Assembly (NCBI GenBank): GCA_036637375.1 | Contig: JAVWMQ010000005.1 | Location: 1 to 59,426, forward strand | DNA from: JAVWMQ01 sp036637375 | GTDB lineage: Bacteria > Bacillota > Clostridia > Peptostreptococcales > Anaerovoracaceae | DNA length: 59,426 nucleotides | Direction of reading: 5' to 3' | Shown: positions 34,289-42,803 of the stretch, in pieces | Position numbering within the stretch: the stretch's first letter is position 1 | Layout of the letters: every line of letters begins with the position of its first letter | Notes under the pieces: model-generated | Told to the model about the DNA's origin: nothing | Seen by the model: only the letters and a program-made list of their open reading frames with translations | Databases searched by the model: none | Made by a program: the position numbers and the translations under genes

Positions 34289-34790
34289 GTAAACTCATTA
34301 AATGAAGGTCATAGTATAAACCATCTTTTATACAAGCATCACGTGCTATCCCTTCGTATCTAAATCCTATTTTTTTGTATAAATTAACAGCAACTACATT
34401 CCCATCGAAATGATCAAGGGTAACTCTATGTACTTTTAGCTTATTAAATGCATGTTCCAAAATTAGTCTCAAAGCACCCTCGCCAAGTCCTTTACCTCGA
34501 TTCTCTTTATCACCAATATAAATTCTAGTAATGTCTAGAGATTTATTCACATTGTCGTATCGAGATACATATATTCTCCCAACTGGAACATTATCTATTT
34601 CCCTAACAACGGTAAAATCAAACTCATTTTTACTAGATCTTCTATCTTTTAACTCTTGCTTAATATCTTCTAAAGTTCTGCCTTTGCTAATGCTAAAATA
34701 TTTTATAACACTTTCATCGGTTTCCCATTTTGCAAAAAAAGGACAATCGTCCATAATTGTTTCTCTTAGTATCAATTTTGTCACATTCAT
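34272..34790 (-). CDS. GNAT family N-acetyltransferase (RimJ/RimL-like)
   Basis: The 172-residue cytoplasmic acetyltransferase has LILRETIMDD at the start, the acetyl-CoA loop in GDKENRGKGLGEGALRLILEHAF (about 92-114) and VNLYKKIGFRYEGIAR near the C-terminus, as in enzymes that acetylate ribosomal proteins or amino-acid derivatives. The start at 34790 is six bases after GGAGG; the TTG at 34796 is rejected. It is a lone gene between nrdD and a divergently read gene. The substrate cannot be named. Confidence 0.85.
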   Translation of the reverse strand: MNVTKLILRETIMDDCPFFAKWETDESVIKYFSISKGRTLEDIKQELKDRRSSKNEFDFTVVREIDNVPVGRIYVSRYDNVNKSLDITRIYIGDKENRGKGLGEGALRLILEHAFNKLKVHRVTLDHFDGNVVAVNLYKKIGFRYEGIARDACIKDGLYYDLHLMSLLENEY

Positions 34791-34878
34791 AACCAACCTC
34801 CAAAACGTATTCTAATAATTTATACAATATGCTATAATTATATCATATTTATAGAAATTAAATGAGGAGTAAACATAT

Positions 34879-36309
34879 ATGAGTACAAAAAAAATAATAA
34901 TTATCGCGCTAATTGTGATTATCGCTATATCCCCTTTCGTTATTTCCTCTTGGCAAAACGATAGCGAAGAAACAGAAAATACCTTAAAAACAGATATTTT
35001 CGATTACTACGAAAAATTAAGGGTTAAGTACGATTCCGCAAATAGTGAAGCTGAACTAAAGGAAGTAATTAAATCTTTTTCTGAGTCGCTTGGGTTTAAG
35101 GTTAATGATCTTGGTAATGGTAATTTAAAATTTTCCATTAAACCATCTGAAGGATACAGCAAAGCAAAGTCAACAACTCTGCAAATAGGATATTCAACAG
35201 AATACAAAAAAGATTCATCTCAAGTTGCCGCTATTGCTTTGGCAACACTCAAAAACAGCACTAATCACGGCAAGATAAACGTTTTAATTACACCAGAAAA
35301 CAAAAAAGCCACAACAAGCGTTTCAAAAATAAGTAAAGAAGATTTACAAACAGATAACTTTATTAATTTAACAAAATGGAGTAAAAATGCAATCTTTAAC
35401 GGAAGTTCCATGACAAAAGATTACAAAATAACAAAGGGTCTACACCGAAATATTCCAAACGGTAACAAAGCTTACGAAATTAAAATAGATAATATGATCA
35501 AAAGTGATTCTGGGGATAGAACTGAAAAGCATACTAATCCAATAGTATTTATAGGTGATATTCTAGCAAGTGCCAAGGCTTCTGGAACGGTAATGGAAAT
35601 TGCCAGTTTTGAAGGTGGCAACAAAGTAACCGATTATCCAACAAGCGCCAAAGCAGTTGTAGTTATCGATGGTAGTAGCGAAAAGAAATTCACAAATAAA
35701 TTAGCAGCAAGTAAAACATCATTTAGAGATAAAAATCGAAACAGAGATGCAGATGCGACCTTTGAATACAAGGAAGTACCTGTACCATCACAAGTACTTT
35801 CGCTAAATGACACTTCAAGGTTACTTAGCCTACTATATACTCTTGTAGATGGAATATATGCAACCACAGAAGAAGATTACGAGGGAGATGTTTTAGCACT
35901 ATCCACAATTTCGTCAATTAAAACTGGAGACTTTGCTGAACTACATGCCATAGGGAGATCTGTTGATAATGCAATAACTAAGGATATGGACAATACTTTT
36001 AAAACTACTTCTAATTTATCCGATTTTACATCGTCATCTCAAAATAGATATCCTCTTTGGAAGGCAGATGTCACTGGTGAAAACAATGATGTTCAAAGTG
36101 AATTCACAATACAAGTTCAAGACGCATTTGAAAAACACAATATTAAGCCAACTCCTAGATATAACTTTGTAGAATCTGATTGTGCAGTTTTCAAAGAGAT
36201 AAACCCATCATTAGAAATAATTTCGATTGGTGTTAATATTGAAAATGCATATGATCAAGCTTCTGGCTTAGTGACATTATTTGAAAACATGAAACCAACA
36301 GAAAAATAA
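34879..36309 (+). CDS. Membrane-anchored degenerate M20 (PepD-like) peptidase homologue, probably inactive
   Basis: The 476-residue protein has one N-terminal membrane helix (6-23) and a large exported domain. Along its length I can align it with cytosolic PepD (aminoacyl-histidine dipeptidase): a YYEKLR start, TTLQIG (99-104), AAIALATLKN (117-126), KINVLITPE (132-140), FINLTKW (161-167), a GGNKVTDYPTSAKAVV stretch (247-261), NRYPLW (389-394) and ISIGVNIENAYD (448-459). All metal and catalytic positions differ: the first His is Tyr105, the bridging Asp is Ser, Glu-Glu is Asn-Lys, the NLD Asp is Thr165 and the last His is Tyr458. It is therefore probably a pseudoenzyme or binding protein. GAGGAG precedes the start; it has its own terminator. 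Homology is inferred by eye. Confidence 0.7.
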   Translation: MSTKKIIIIALIVIIAISPFVISSWQNDSEETENTLKTDIFDYYEKLRVKYDSANSEAELKEVIKSFSESLGFKVNDLGNGNLKFSIKPSEGYSKAKSTTLQIGYSTEYKKDSSQVAAIALATLKNSTNHGKINVLITPENKKATTSVSKISKEDLQTDNFINLTKWSKNAIFNGSSMTKDYKITKGLHRNIPNGNKAYEIKIDNMIKSDSGDRTEKHTNPIVFIGDILASAKASGTVMEIASFEGGNKVTDYPTSAKAVVVIDGSSEKKFTNKLAASKTSFRDKNRNRDADATFEYKEVPVPSQVLSLNDTSRLLSLLYTLVDGIYATTEEDYEGDVLALSTISSIKTGDFAELHAIGRSVDNAITKDMDNTFKTTSNLSDFTSSSQNRYPLWKADVTGENNDVQSEFTIQVQDAFEKHNIKPTPRYNFVESDCAVFKEINPSLEIISIGVNIENAYDQASGLVTLFENMKPTEK

Positions 36310-36313
36310 TTTT

Positions 36314-36350
36314 AAATAGTAGAGATGAGTTTAAATCTCTACTATTTTTT
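36314..36350 (+). terminator. Intrinsic terminator of the PepD-like gene
   Basis: A 13-base stem (AAATAGTAGAGAT / ATCTCTACTATTT) and an 8-base loop end in a T-run, 4 bases after the stop codon. Confidence 0.85.
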
Positions 36351-36352
36351 AC

Positions 36353-36409
36353 AAAAAAATACTGATATTTTTGGGCATACTATTATGCTTAAAAAAACAG
36401 TATTTTTTT
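36353..36409 (-). terminator. Intrinsic terminator of the aquaporin gene
   Basis: Outer arms AAAAAAATACTG and its exact inverse (12 bases) enclose a small inner hairpin (GCATA-CTAT-TATGC). It lies 10 bases after the aquaporin stop codon and reads into a T-run on the minus strand. Confidence 0.7.
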
Positions 36410-36419
36410 TATATCTATT

Positions 36420-37235
36420 TTATTTTGGTTCTGTAAATATTTCTTCGGATTGCTGTTCTTCATCAATTGTGTTTGCAATAACAATATTTTCATAATCTTG
36501 ATCTTCGTCACCATCAATTTCTTCATCACTACATGGTTCTATTTTGGGCTCGCTCTTAAAGAACTTAAATAGTAAAGCTGCAATCAAAGCCCCTACCAAA
36601 GGTGCTACTATAAAGATTGGAAGTTGTGCTAGTGTGTCACCACCTACAAAGACTGCTGGTCCAAAACTTCTCGCTGGATTAACGGAAGTTCCTGTAAAAG
36701 GAATGCCTAGAATATGAACCAATGTTAGTCCAAAACCAATTACTAATCCACCTACTGCTTCATATTTCTCGTTTGATGTTACAAATAACACTATTGATAC
36801 AAATACAAATGTAAGAACTATTTCCATAATAATTGCTGATGTTATACTTGTTTGAAGCGCACTTCCTATTCCATATCCATTTTGGCCTAGTGAAGAGGAT
36901 TGACCTGTTACTAGGAATAATAGCCCTGCTCCTAGAACACCTCCTAGCAATTGTGCAACAACATACCCTGCAAATGTTGATGTTTTGTCAAACTTTCCAT
37001 TTACTAAAGCTGCAAGGGATACTGCTGGGTTCATGTGACATCCTGAGATGCTTCCAAATGAATAATACAGCACCATTATACTTAATCCAAATGCAAACGC
37101 AATTAGTAAAGCCGTAAATCCTAATGGTATTGTAAGCCCCATTCCTCCGATTAATGCATTTATAGCTACGGCACTACCACATCCAAAAAAGACTAATATA
37201 AACGTTCCTATAAATTCTGCTAATAATTTTTTCAT
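36420..37235 (-). CDS. Aquaporin (AqpZ-like MIP family channel)
   Basis: The 271-residue channel has six membrane helices and both pore loops: GCHMNPAVS (first NPA) and TSVNPARSFGP (second NPA with the selectivity Arg). The preceding HILGIPFTGTSVNPARS keeps the AqpZ-type His, and the residue after NPAR is Ser rather than the Asp of glycerol facilitators, so water is the likelier substrate. A long acidic cytoplasmic tail (about residues 229-271, rich in Glu and Asp) is unusual. It has its own upstream dyads and terminator. Confidence 0.9.
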   Translation of the reverse strand: MKKLLAEFIGTFILVFFGCGSAVAINALIGGMGLTIPLGFTALLIAFAFGLSIMVLYYSFGSISGCHMNPAVSLAALVNGKFDKTSTFAGYVVAQLLGGVLGAGLLFLVTGQSSSLGQNGYGIGSALQTSITSAIIMEIVLTFVFVSIVLFVTSNEKYEAVGGLVIGFGLTLVHILGIPFTGTSVNPARSFGPAVFVGGDTLAQLPIFIVAPLVGALIAALLFKFFKSEPKIEPCSDEEIDGDEDQDYENIVIANTIDEEQQSEEIFTEPK

Positions 37236-37265
37236 AATTACCTCCTGTTAGATGAACTTTCTCTC

Positions 37266-37308
37266 GTTACTCTAGTGTAACACATAGAACTATTCTATTA
37301 AAGGTCAA
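37266..37308 (-). promoter_or_regulatory. Possible promoter and dyads upstream of the aquaporin gene
   Basis: A TTGACC (37303-37308, minus) could be a -35 element, but no good -10 follows. Two dyads are clear: ATAGAA-CTA-TTCTAT (37284-37298) and the near-palindrome GTTACTCTAGTGTAAC (37266-37281). They suggest regulated expression. Confidence 0.3.
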
Positions 37309-37317
37309 ATCCTTTAT

Positions 37318-38469
37318 CTAACACTTCTGTAATAAACAAATGCATTCAGTATGTTTAGTATTTGGAAAATTATCAAATGGTTTAAAATATTTAATTTCAT
37401 AACCAAAGTAATTCATATAGTATAAATTATCAACTAAAGTTTTAGGGTTACACGAAATATATAATATCTGTTCTACACCATATTTAATAATCTTATCAAG
37501 TGACTTTGGATCAATCCCTTTTCTCGGCGGATCAACAATAATCATATCAGGCTTTTCTTTAATACAATCTAGTACATCAAATACATCCCCTGCAATAAAC
37601 TCACAATTATTCAAATTATTTAATTTAGCATTCATTTTAGCCGCTTCTACAGCATCTTCAACTATTTCAACTCCAACAACATGTCCGGCCTTCAATGCTA
37701 CTGTTTGTGAAATTGTACCAGTACCACAAAATAAATCAAATACAGTTTTTCCTTCAAAGTCATCAAGTAGCTTTAATGCCTCAGAGTATAGGTTTTCTAC
37801 CGCCGAGATATTAGTTTGAAAAAATGAAAAAGCACTAACCTTAAAATCAAGGCCCATGATTTTTTCCATATAATAATCTCTGCCTTTTAATACTCTCAAC
37901 TCTTCACATTTAACAACATCGGCAATATTGTTGTTAATAGTTCTCAAAATACCAACAATATCAAATTCAAGGTCAAGCTCTTCAATCATAGCTACAAACC
38001 CACTTTCATCAAAGTCTCCAGATGTTGTAACAATATTGATTAAAAGTTCGTTAGTTCTCTCTCCACATCGAACAATTAAATGTCTTACAAGTCCTTCATG
38101 AGATTTTTTGTTGTACTTTTGATAACCTTTTTCAATTACAAAATCAAGAGTTCCCCTCAATACCTTGTTAAAGTCTTCATGCACTAACTGACATTCATCA
38201 ACTGTAACAATTGACATAAAGTGTCCTTTTTTGTGCATACCAAGTGTAATTTCTCCATCTTTTACTAAATCACCAAATGTATATTCCATTTTGTTTCTAT
38301 AAGCAAATTGAGAAGGGCTACCTTTAATTGGATCATATTTCTCTATCTTTAATTTTTTTGAATCAATTAACTTTAATACTTCGTTTTCCTTGTTTTGAAG
38401 CTGTTCCTCGTATGGAACACCTTGGTGAATACATCCACCACAAAACGCATCATGTTTACAAATATCCAT
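37318..38469 (-). CDS. RlmD-like class I 23S rRNA m5U methyltransferase without TRAM domain
   Basis: The 383-residue enzyme belongs to the RumA/TrmA family that methylates uridine C5 in RNA. Near the start, CKHDAFCGGC provides three [4Fe-4S] cysteines; a fourth is in DECQLVHED. SAM motifs are VFDLFCGTGTI and IIVDPPRKG, and the nucleophile is Cys in YISCNPKTL. Most homologues begin with a TRAM domain of about 60 residues, which is missing. I start at 38469; the nearest Shine-Dalgarno (GAGGAG) is 13 bases away, so the start is uncertain, and a frame to 38517 would overlap tgt by 62 bases. Confidence 0.88.
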   Translation of the reverse strand: MDICKHDAFCGGCIHQGVPYEEQLQNKENEVLKLIDSKKLKIEKYDPIKGSPSQFAYRNKMEYTFGDLVKDGEITLGMHKKGHFMSIVTVDECQLVHEDFNKVLRGTLDFVIEKGYQKYNKKSHEGLVRHLIVRCGERTNELLINIVTTSGDFDESGFVAMIEELDLEFDIVGILRTINNNIADVVKCEELRVLKGRDYYMEKIMGLDFKVSAFSFFQTNISAVENLYSEALKLLDDFEGKTVFDLFCGTGTISQTVALKAGHVVGVEIVEDAVEAAKMNAKLNNLNNCEFIAGDVFDVLDCIKEKPDMIIVDPPRKGIDPKSLDKIIKYGVEQILYISCNPKTLVDNLYYMNYFGYEIKYFKPFDNFPNTKHTECICLLQKC

Positions 38470-39568
38470 ATTTTTTATAAAACTCCTCTTTATATTCCAT
38501 AAATCTATTTTCTTCAATAGACTTTCTTATTTTTTCCATCGTATTAACTAAGAAATGAAGATTATGATTTGATAAAAGCATAGATGACATCATTTCATTA
38601 GCCTTAAACAAATGTCTTAAATATGCTCTTGAATAGTTTTTACATGTATAACAATCACATTCATGATCTAACGGTGTAAAATCTTTTTCAAACTTTGCAT
38701 TCTTAATATTCACTGGCCCTGCACTAGTCATTGCAGTTCCATTTCTAGCAATTCTAGTCGGAAGAACACAATCAAACATATCAAGACCTCTCTCAACACC
38801 TTCAAATAAGTAATCAGGCGTACCAACGCCCATCAAATATCTTGGCTTGTTTTCTGGTAGATAATCAACGGCATAATCCAAAACTTCACACATAATATCC
38901 TTTGGTTCGCCAACACTTAGTCCACCAATTGCATATCCTGGAAGATCTAGTGCAACAATTTCTTCGGCACTTTGTTTACGTAAATCTTGATACATACCAC
39001 CTTGCATAATTCCAAACAGTGATTGCTTATCAGTATCTTTGTGTGCTTCCTTACATCTTTTTAACCATCTTGTAGTCCTTTCAAGAGAATTTTTGACATA
39101 GTCTCTATCGGCAGGATATGGTGCACATTCATCAAATGCCATAATAATATCTGAACCTAAAGCGTTTTGTACTTCCATAGATTTTTCTGGAGTTAGCATA
39201 TGTTTTGATCCATCAATAAAAGATCTAAATTCAACACCTTCTTCGGTAATTGTTCTTAAATCTCCTAAGCTAAAAACCTGAAACCCACCACTATCAGTTA
39301 AAATAGGTTTGTCCCAGTTCATAAATTTATGCAACCCACCTGCTTCCTTAACAATTTCATGTCCAGGTCTTAGGTACAAGTGATATGTATTACTAAGAAT
39401 AATTTCAGCACCAAGTTCCTTTACTTCTTCAGGTCTCATTGCCTTAACAGTCGCTGCTGTTCCAACAGGCATAAAAACAGGCGTTTCTATAGTTCCATGA
39501 GGTGTTGTAATTCTACCTCTTCTCGCCTTGCCATCTTTTTTAATTAATTCATAATTAACTGCGTTCAT
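38456..39568 (-). CDS. tgt: tRNA-guanine transglycosylase
   Basis: The 370-residue enzyme swaps guanine 34 for preQ1 in tRNAs with GUN anticodons. Seen are the nucleophilic Asp region LTDSGGFQVFSLG, FDCVLPTRIARNG, and the zinc site CDCYTCKNYSRAYLRHLF. Together with queA, two genes upstream in the same direction, it forms the queuosine pathway end. GAGG precedes the start. Its last codons overlap the following methyltransferase gene. Confidence 0.97.
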   Translation of the reverse strand: MNAVNYELIKKDGKARRGRITTPHGTIETPVFMPVGTAATVKAMRPEEVKELGAEIILSNTYHLYLRPGHEIVKEAGGLHKFMNWDKPILTDSGGFQVFSLGDLRTITEEGVEFRSFIDGSKHMLTPEKSMEVQNALGSDIIMAFDECAPYPADRDYVKNSLERTTRWLKRCKEAHKDTDKQSLFGIMQGGMYQDLRKQSAEEIVALDLPGYAIGGLSVGEPKDIMCEVLDYAVDYLPENKPRYLMGVGTPDYLFEGVERGLDMFDCVLPTRIARNGTAMTSAGPVNIKNAKFEKDFTPLDHECDCYTCKNYSRAYLRHLFKANEMMSSMLLSNHNLHFLVNTMEKIRKSIEENRFMEYKEEFYKKYGYL

Positions 39569-39619
39569 CTTTTCCTCGATTTCTATTTTAATATTTTAAT
39601 TATTTACTTGCTTTAAAGA

Positions 39620-39649
39620 AAAAATGATATATGACCATATATCATTTTT
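39620..39649 (-). terminator. Intrinsic terminator after the small membrane protein gene
   Basis: A perfect 13-base stem (AAAAATGATATAT / ATATATCATTTTT) with loop GACC, located 8 bases after the stop codon, separates this gene from tgt. Confidence 0.8.
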
Positions 39650-39657
39650 GTTTGTCT

Positions 39658-40062
39658 TTATTTTGTATTCATTTTTCCACCAATTAAAAGTAGTATTGGC
39701 AATAAAATCGCACAAATAGATATAGGATTAAACAACTTTAATGCAACACTAGCTGCAATTATAATAGCTGTCAAAATACTTAATGATAATCCTCTTTTAA
39801 AAATACCATCTGCTGCATCGATGTGCTTACTATGCTTAATTCCAAAGTTTCCACTAAGTAGTTCAAATAAACCAAAAATTATACCTGCAACATTCAACAA
39901 TTGATTATTATAAGTCAAAAATAAGGCCGCAAATTGTGATTCTCCTATAGCACCACCTTTGCCGAATAATAAAAAGCAATTGCCTAAAATAGCTAAAACA
40001 CCAAATATTAATAATCCTATACTTGTTATTTTAATTAATGAACTTCCTTTTAAATTTTCCAT
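39658..40062 (-). CDS. Small integral membrane protein of unknown function
   Basis: The 134-residue product has four predicted membrane helices (about 9-30, 45-68, 85-103 and 106-127) joined by short loops, with a conserved-looking LFELLSGNFGIKHSKH between helices two and three. I recognise no family. Start at 40062 after GGAGG; an upstream Met at 40092 lacks a binding site. It sits between queA and tgt and is followed by a strong terminator, so tgt must have a separate promoter or depend on read-through. Confidence 0.75.
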   Translation of the reverse strand: MENLKGSSLIKITSIGLLIFGVLAILGNCFLLFGKGGAIGESQFAALFLTYNNQLLNVAGIIFGLFELLSGNFGIKHSKHIDAADGIFKRGLSLSILTAIIIAASVALKLFNPISICAILLPILLLIGGKMNTK

Positions 40063-40143
40063 AAATCCTCCAATATTATTTTTATACTTCAAACAAACAT
40101 TTTACTATATCTAATATAATATCGCAAGTCAATATACTAATAT

Positions 40144-41187
40144 TTACAATATTAGCATAGCGTCTCCATAGCTAAAGAATCTATATTTGTTATCCTTTGC
40201 TGATTCATATGCATCTAATATATGTTTTCTATCATATAGCGCCGAAATGAGCATAAGTAACGTTGACTTTGGTAAGTGGAAATTTGTAATTAATGAATCA
40301 ATTACTTTGAATGTATATCCTGGGTATATAAAGATATCTGTACTCCCATCACCTGGTTTAACTTCATATGTATTGTTATTTTCATTAAGTTTTGCTGCAC
40401 TTTCTAGGGTTCTTGTCGATGTTGTTCCGACTGAAATAACTCTATTACCTTGTTTCTTTGTTTCGTTAATAATTCGAGCTGCTTCTTCTGTAATGGAATA
40501 TTCTTCAAAATGCATGCTGTGTTCTTCAACATCATCACATTTAACTGGCCTAAAAGTACCTATGCCAACATGTAGGGTTACATAAACTAGTTTTATGCCT
40601 CTTTTTTTGAATTCTTCTAGGATTTCATCTGTAAAGTGAAGCCCTGCAGTTGGTGCAGCGACTGAACCTTCTTCTTTGCAGTATACCGTTTGATACCTAT
40701 TTTTGTCATCATCATCACTTGGCCTTTCAATATATGGTGGAAGTGGCATATTTCCCAATTCCTCAAGTCTCTCCATGAAAATACCATCATATTTAAATTT
40801 GACAATTCTAGTTCCATTCGCACCATAATCAATGATTTCTGCAACAAAATCCTCAGCAAACTTCACAAAATCTCCTACTTTAAGTCGTCTGCCTGGTCTA
40901 ACCATTGTCTCCCAAATATCGCCTTCTATTCGCTTAATTAATAAGAACTCAACATTTACACCTGTTTCAATTTTTGTTCCAAAAAGTCTTGCTGGCATAA
41001 CTTTTGAATTATTTAACACCAAGCAATCACCTTCATCAAAATAATCCAAAATATCATGGAAGTGTTTATGTTCAATTGTATTTTTTTCTCTATCTAATAC
41101 CATAAGTTTAGATGCATCTCTTTTGTCACATGGTTTTTGTGCAATCAACTCTTCTGGCAAATCGTAATCAAAATCTTCTACTTTCAT
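40144..41187 (-). CDS. queA: S-adenosylmethionine:tRNA ribosyltransferase-isomerase QueA
   Basis: The 347-residue enzyme adds the epoxyqueuosine ribosyl group from SAM to preQ1-tRNA. Signatures are the start DFDYDLPEELIAQKP, SKVMPARLFG, SVAAPTAGLHFT and LHVGIGTFRPV, and TNFHLPKSTLLMLI. It overlaps the ruvB stop as TAATG and has AAGGAGG upstream. Order ruvC-ruvA-ruvB-queA-tgt is a standard block. Confidence 0.97.
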   Translation of the reverse strand: MKVEDFDYDLPEELIAQKPCDKRDASKLMVLDREKNTIEHKHFHDILDYFDEGDCLVLNNSKVMPARLFGTKIETGVNVEFLLIKRIEGDIWETMVRPGRRLKVGDFVKFAEDFVAEIIDYGANGTRIVKFKYDGIFMERLEELGNMPLPPYIERPSDDDDKNRYQTVYCKEEGSVAAPTAGLHFTDEILEEFKKRGIKLVYVTLHVGIGTFRPVKCDDVEEHSMHFEEYSITEEAARIINETKKQGNRVISVGTTSTRTLESAAKLNENNNTYEVKPGDGSTDIFIYPGYTFKVIDSLITNFHLPKSTLLMLISALYDRKHILDAYESAKDNKYRFFSYGDAMLIL

Positions 41188-42200
41188 TAATCCTCCTTAA
41201 AATCTATGCCTAAATGATGATAGGCTAATTCTGAAACCATTCTCCCTTTTGGGGTTCTATGTAATAGTCCTTTTTGTATCAAATATGGTTCATAAACATC
41301 TTCTATTGTTATTCGTTCTTCTCCTATTGAAGCAGCTATAGTATCAATTCCTACAGGTCCACCACGAAATCTTTCAATAATTATCTTAATTATCTCTCTA
41401 TCTAAATTTTCTAGTCCCAACTTATCTACATTTAAAGCTTCTAAAGCTTTTTGTGTAATTTCAATATCTATTGCACCATTTCCTTTAACCTGACTAAAGT
41501 CTCTAATTCGTTTCAACATTCTATTTGCAACTCTTGGTGTACCTCTTGATCTTAAAGCCATCTCTTCTAATGATTTAACATCACATGGTATATTTAGAAT
41601 TTTTGAAGATCTACTTAATATTGTCATTAATTCCTCTGTATCATATGTTTCAAATTTACATACAACACCAAACCTATCTCTAAGCGGTGCAGATAAACTG
41701 CCTGCTCTTGTTGTTGCACCAATTAAAGTGAATTTAGCAAGGTCTAGTCTAATTGACCTTGCTGAAGGACCTTTACCTATTATTATGTCTAAAGCATAAT
41801 CTTCCATTGCTGAATATAAAACTTCCTCGACTGATCTATTTAATCTATGAATTTCGTCTATAAATAAAACATCATTTTCATTTAAATTAGTTAATATGGC
41901 TGCAAGATCTCCAGCACGTTCAATAGCAGGTCCAGATGTAATCCTTATATCCACACCAAGTTCTTTTGCAATTATTCCAGCTAAGGTAGTCTTGCCTAGA
42001 CCTGGAGGCCCATAAAACAAAACGTGATCTAATGGTTCGTTTCTAAGTTTTGCAGCCTTAATAAAAATTTCAAGGTTATCAGTTACAGTTTTTTGTCCAA
42101 TATATTCTGATAAAGTACTTGGTCTTAACGAGAACTCCGTAACCTTATCTTCTTCATATTCTTTTGTGTCTGTAATTCTATCATCATAATCCATATTCAT
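41187..42200 (-). CDS. ruvB: Holliday junction helicase subunit RuvB
   Basis: The 337-residue AAA+ motor drives branch migration with RuvA. It shows FSLRPSTLSEYIGQ, Walker A GPPGLGKTT, Walker B LFIDEIHRL, sensor 1 IGATTRAG and the C-terminal winged helix with RTPKGR. AAAGG lies about 10 bases before the start. It follows ruvA by six bases and is likely SOS-regulated with ruvC and ruvA. Confidence 0.98.
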   Translation of the reverse strand: MNMDYDDRITDTKEYEEDKVTEFSLRPSTLSEYIGQKTVTDNLEIFIKAAKLRNEPLDHVLFYGPPGLGKTTLAGIIAKELGVDIRITSGPAIERAGDLAAILTNLNENDVLFIDEIHRLNRSVEEVLYSAMEDYALDIIIGKGPSARSIRLDLAKFTLIGATTRAGSLSAPLRDRFGVVCKFETYDTEELMTILSRSSKILNIPCDVKSLEEMALRSRGTPRVANRMLKRIRDFSQVKGNGAIDIEITQKALEALNVDKLGLENLDREIIKIIIERFRGGPVGIDTIAASIGEERITIEDVYEPYLIQKGLLHRTPKGRMVSELAYHHLGIDFKED

Positions 42201-42206
42201 TAGCTG

Positions 42207-42803
42207 TTATACCTTTCTTAGCGCACTTCTAATATAATCTTCTACAGATAAATCTTCTCCAGCAATATTCTCAACTAAAGTAGTCGCCTCTGCCCTTGCA
42301 TATCCTAGTTCCATTAAAGCGGCAATAGCTTCAGATTTATTATCTGCAAAGTTATTTGCATTTCCTGTGCTTTGTGGCGCTATCAAATTGCCTTCTGACA
42401 GATCTCCAATTTTATCTTTTAAGTCCAAAATTATTCTCTGTGCTGTTTTCTTACCAATTCCATTAGCTTTTGTAAGGATATCTGTATCATCAAATATAAT
42501 TGCTTTTCTAATCTCTGTTTGAGTCAGAGAGCTAAATATAGCAATTGCCGCCTTTGCTCCAACACCATTAACCGTAATTAATTGTTTAAATAACTCCAAG
42601 CTAGCTACATCATCAAATCCATATATTGTAAGGCTATCTTCTCTAACTATCATTTCTGTAAAAACTTTTACTTCTTCATCTTCATTTTTTAAATAAAAGC
42701 TACTATTTCCAGAAACAAAAATTTCTATTCCAACACCATTTACATCTACTATAATAGCATTTTTCAATTTTCCTACAAGTATTCCTTTAATATATCTTAA
42801 CAT
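42207..42803 (-). CDS. ruvA: Holliday junction-binding subunit RuvA
   Basis: The 198-residue tetrameric protein binds four-way junctions and loads RuvB. It has the OB-fold start MLRYIKGILVG, helix-hairpin-helix motifs in LITVNGVGAKAAI and ANGIGKKTAQRIILDLKDK, and a C-terminal RuvB-contact domain (EAIAALMELGYARAEA). GGAGG precedes the start, and the gene overlaps ruvC by 17 bases. Confidence 0.97.
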   Translation of the reverse strand: MLRYIKGILVGKLKNAIIVDVNGVGIEIFVSGNSSFYLKNEDEEVKVFTEMIVREDSLTIYGFDDVASLELFKQLITVNGVGAKAAIAIFSSLTQTEIRKAIIFDDTDILTKANGIGKKTAQRIILDLKDKIGDLSEGNLIAPQSTGNANNFADNKSEAIAALMELGYARAEATTLVENIAGEDLSVEDYIRSALRKV

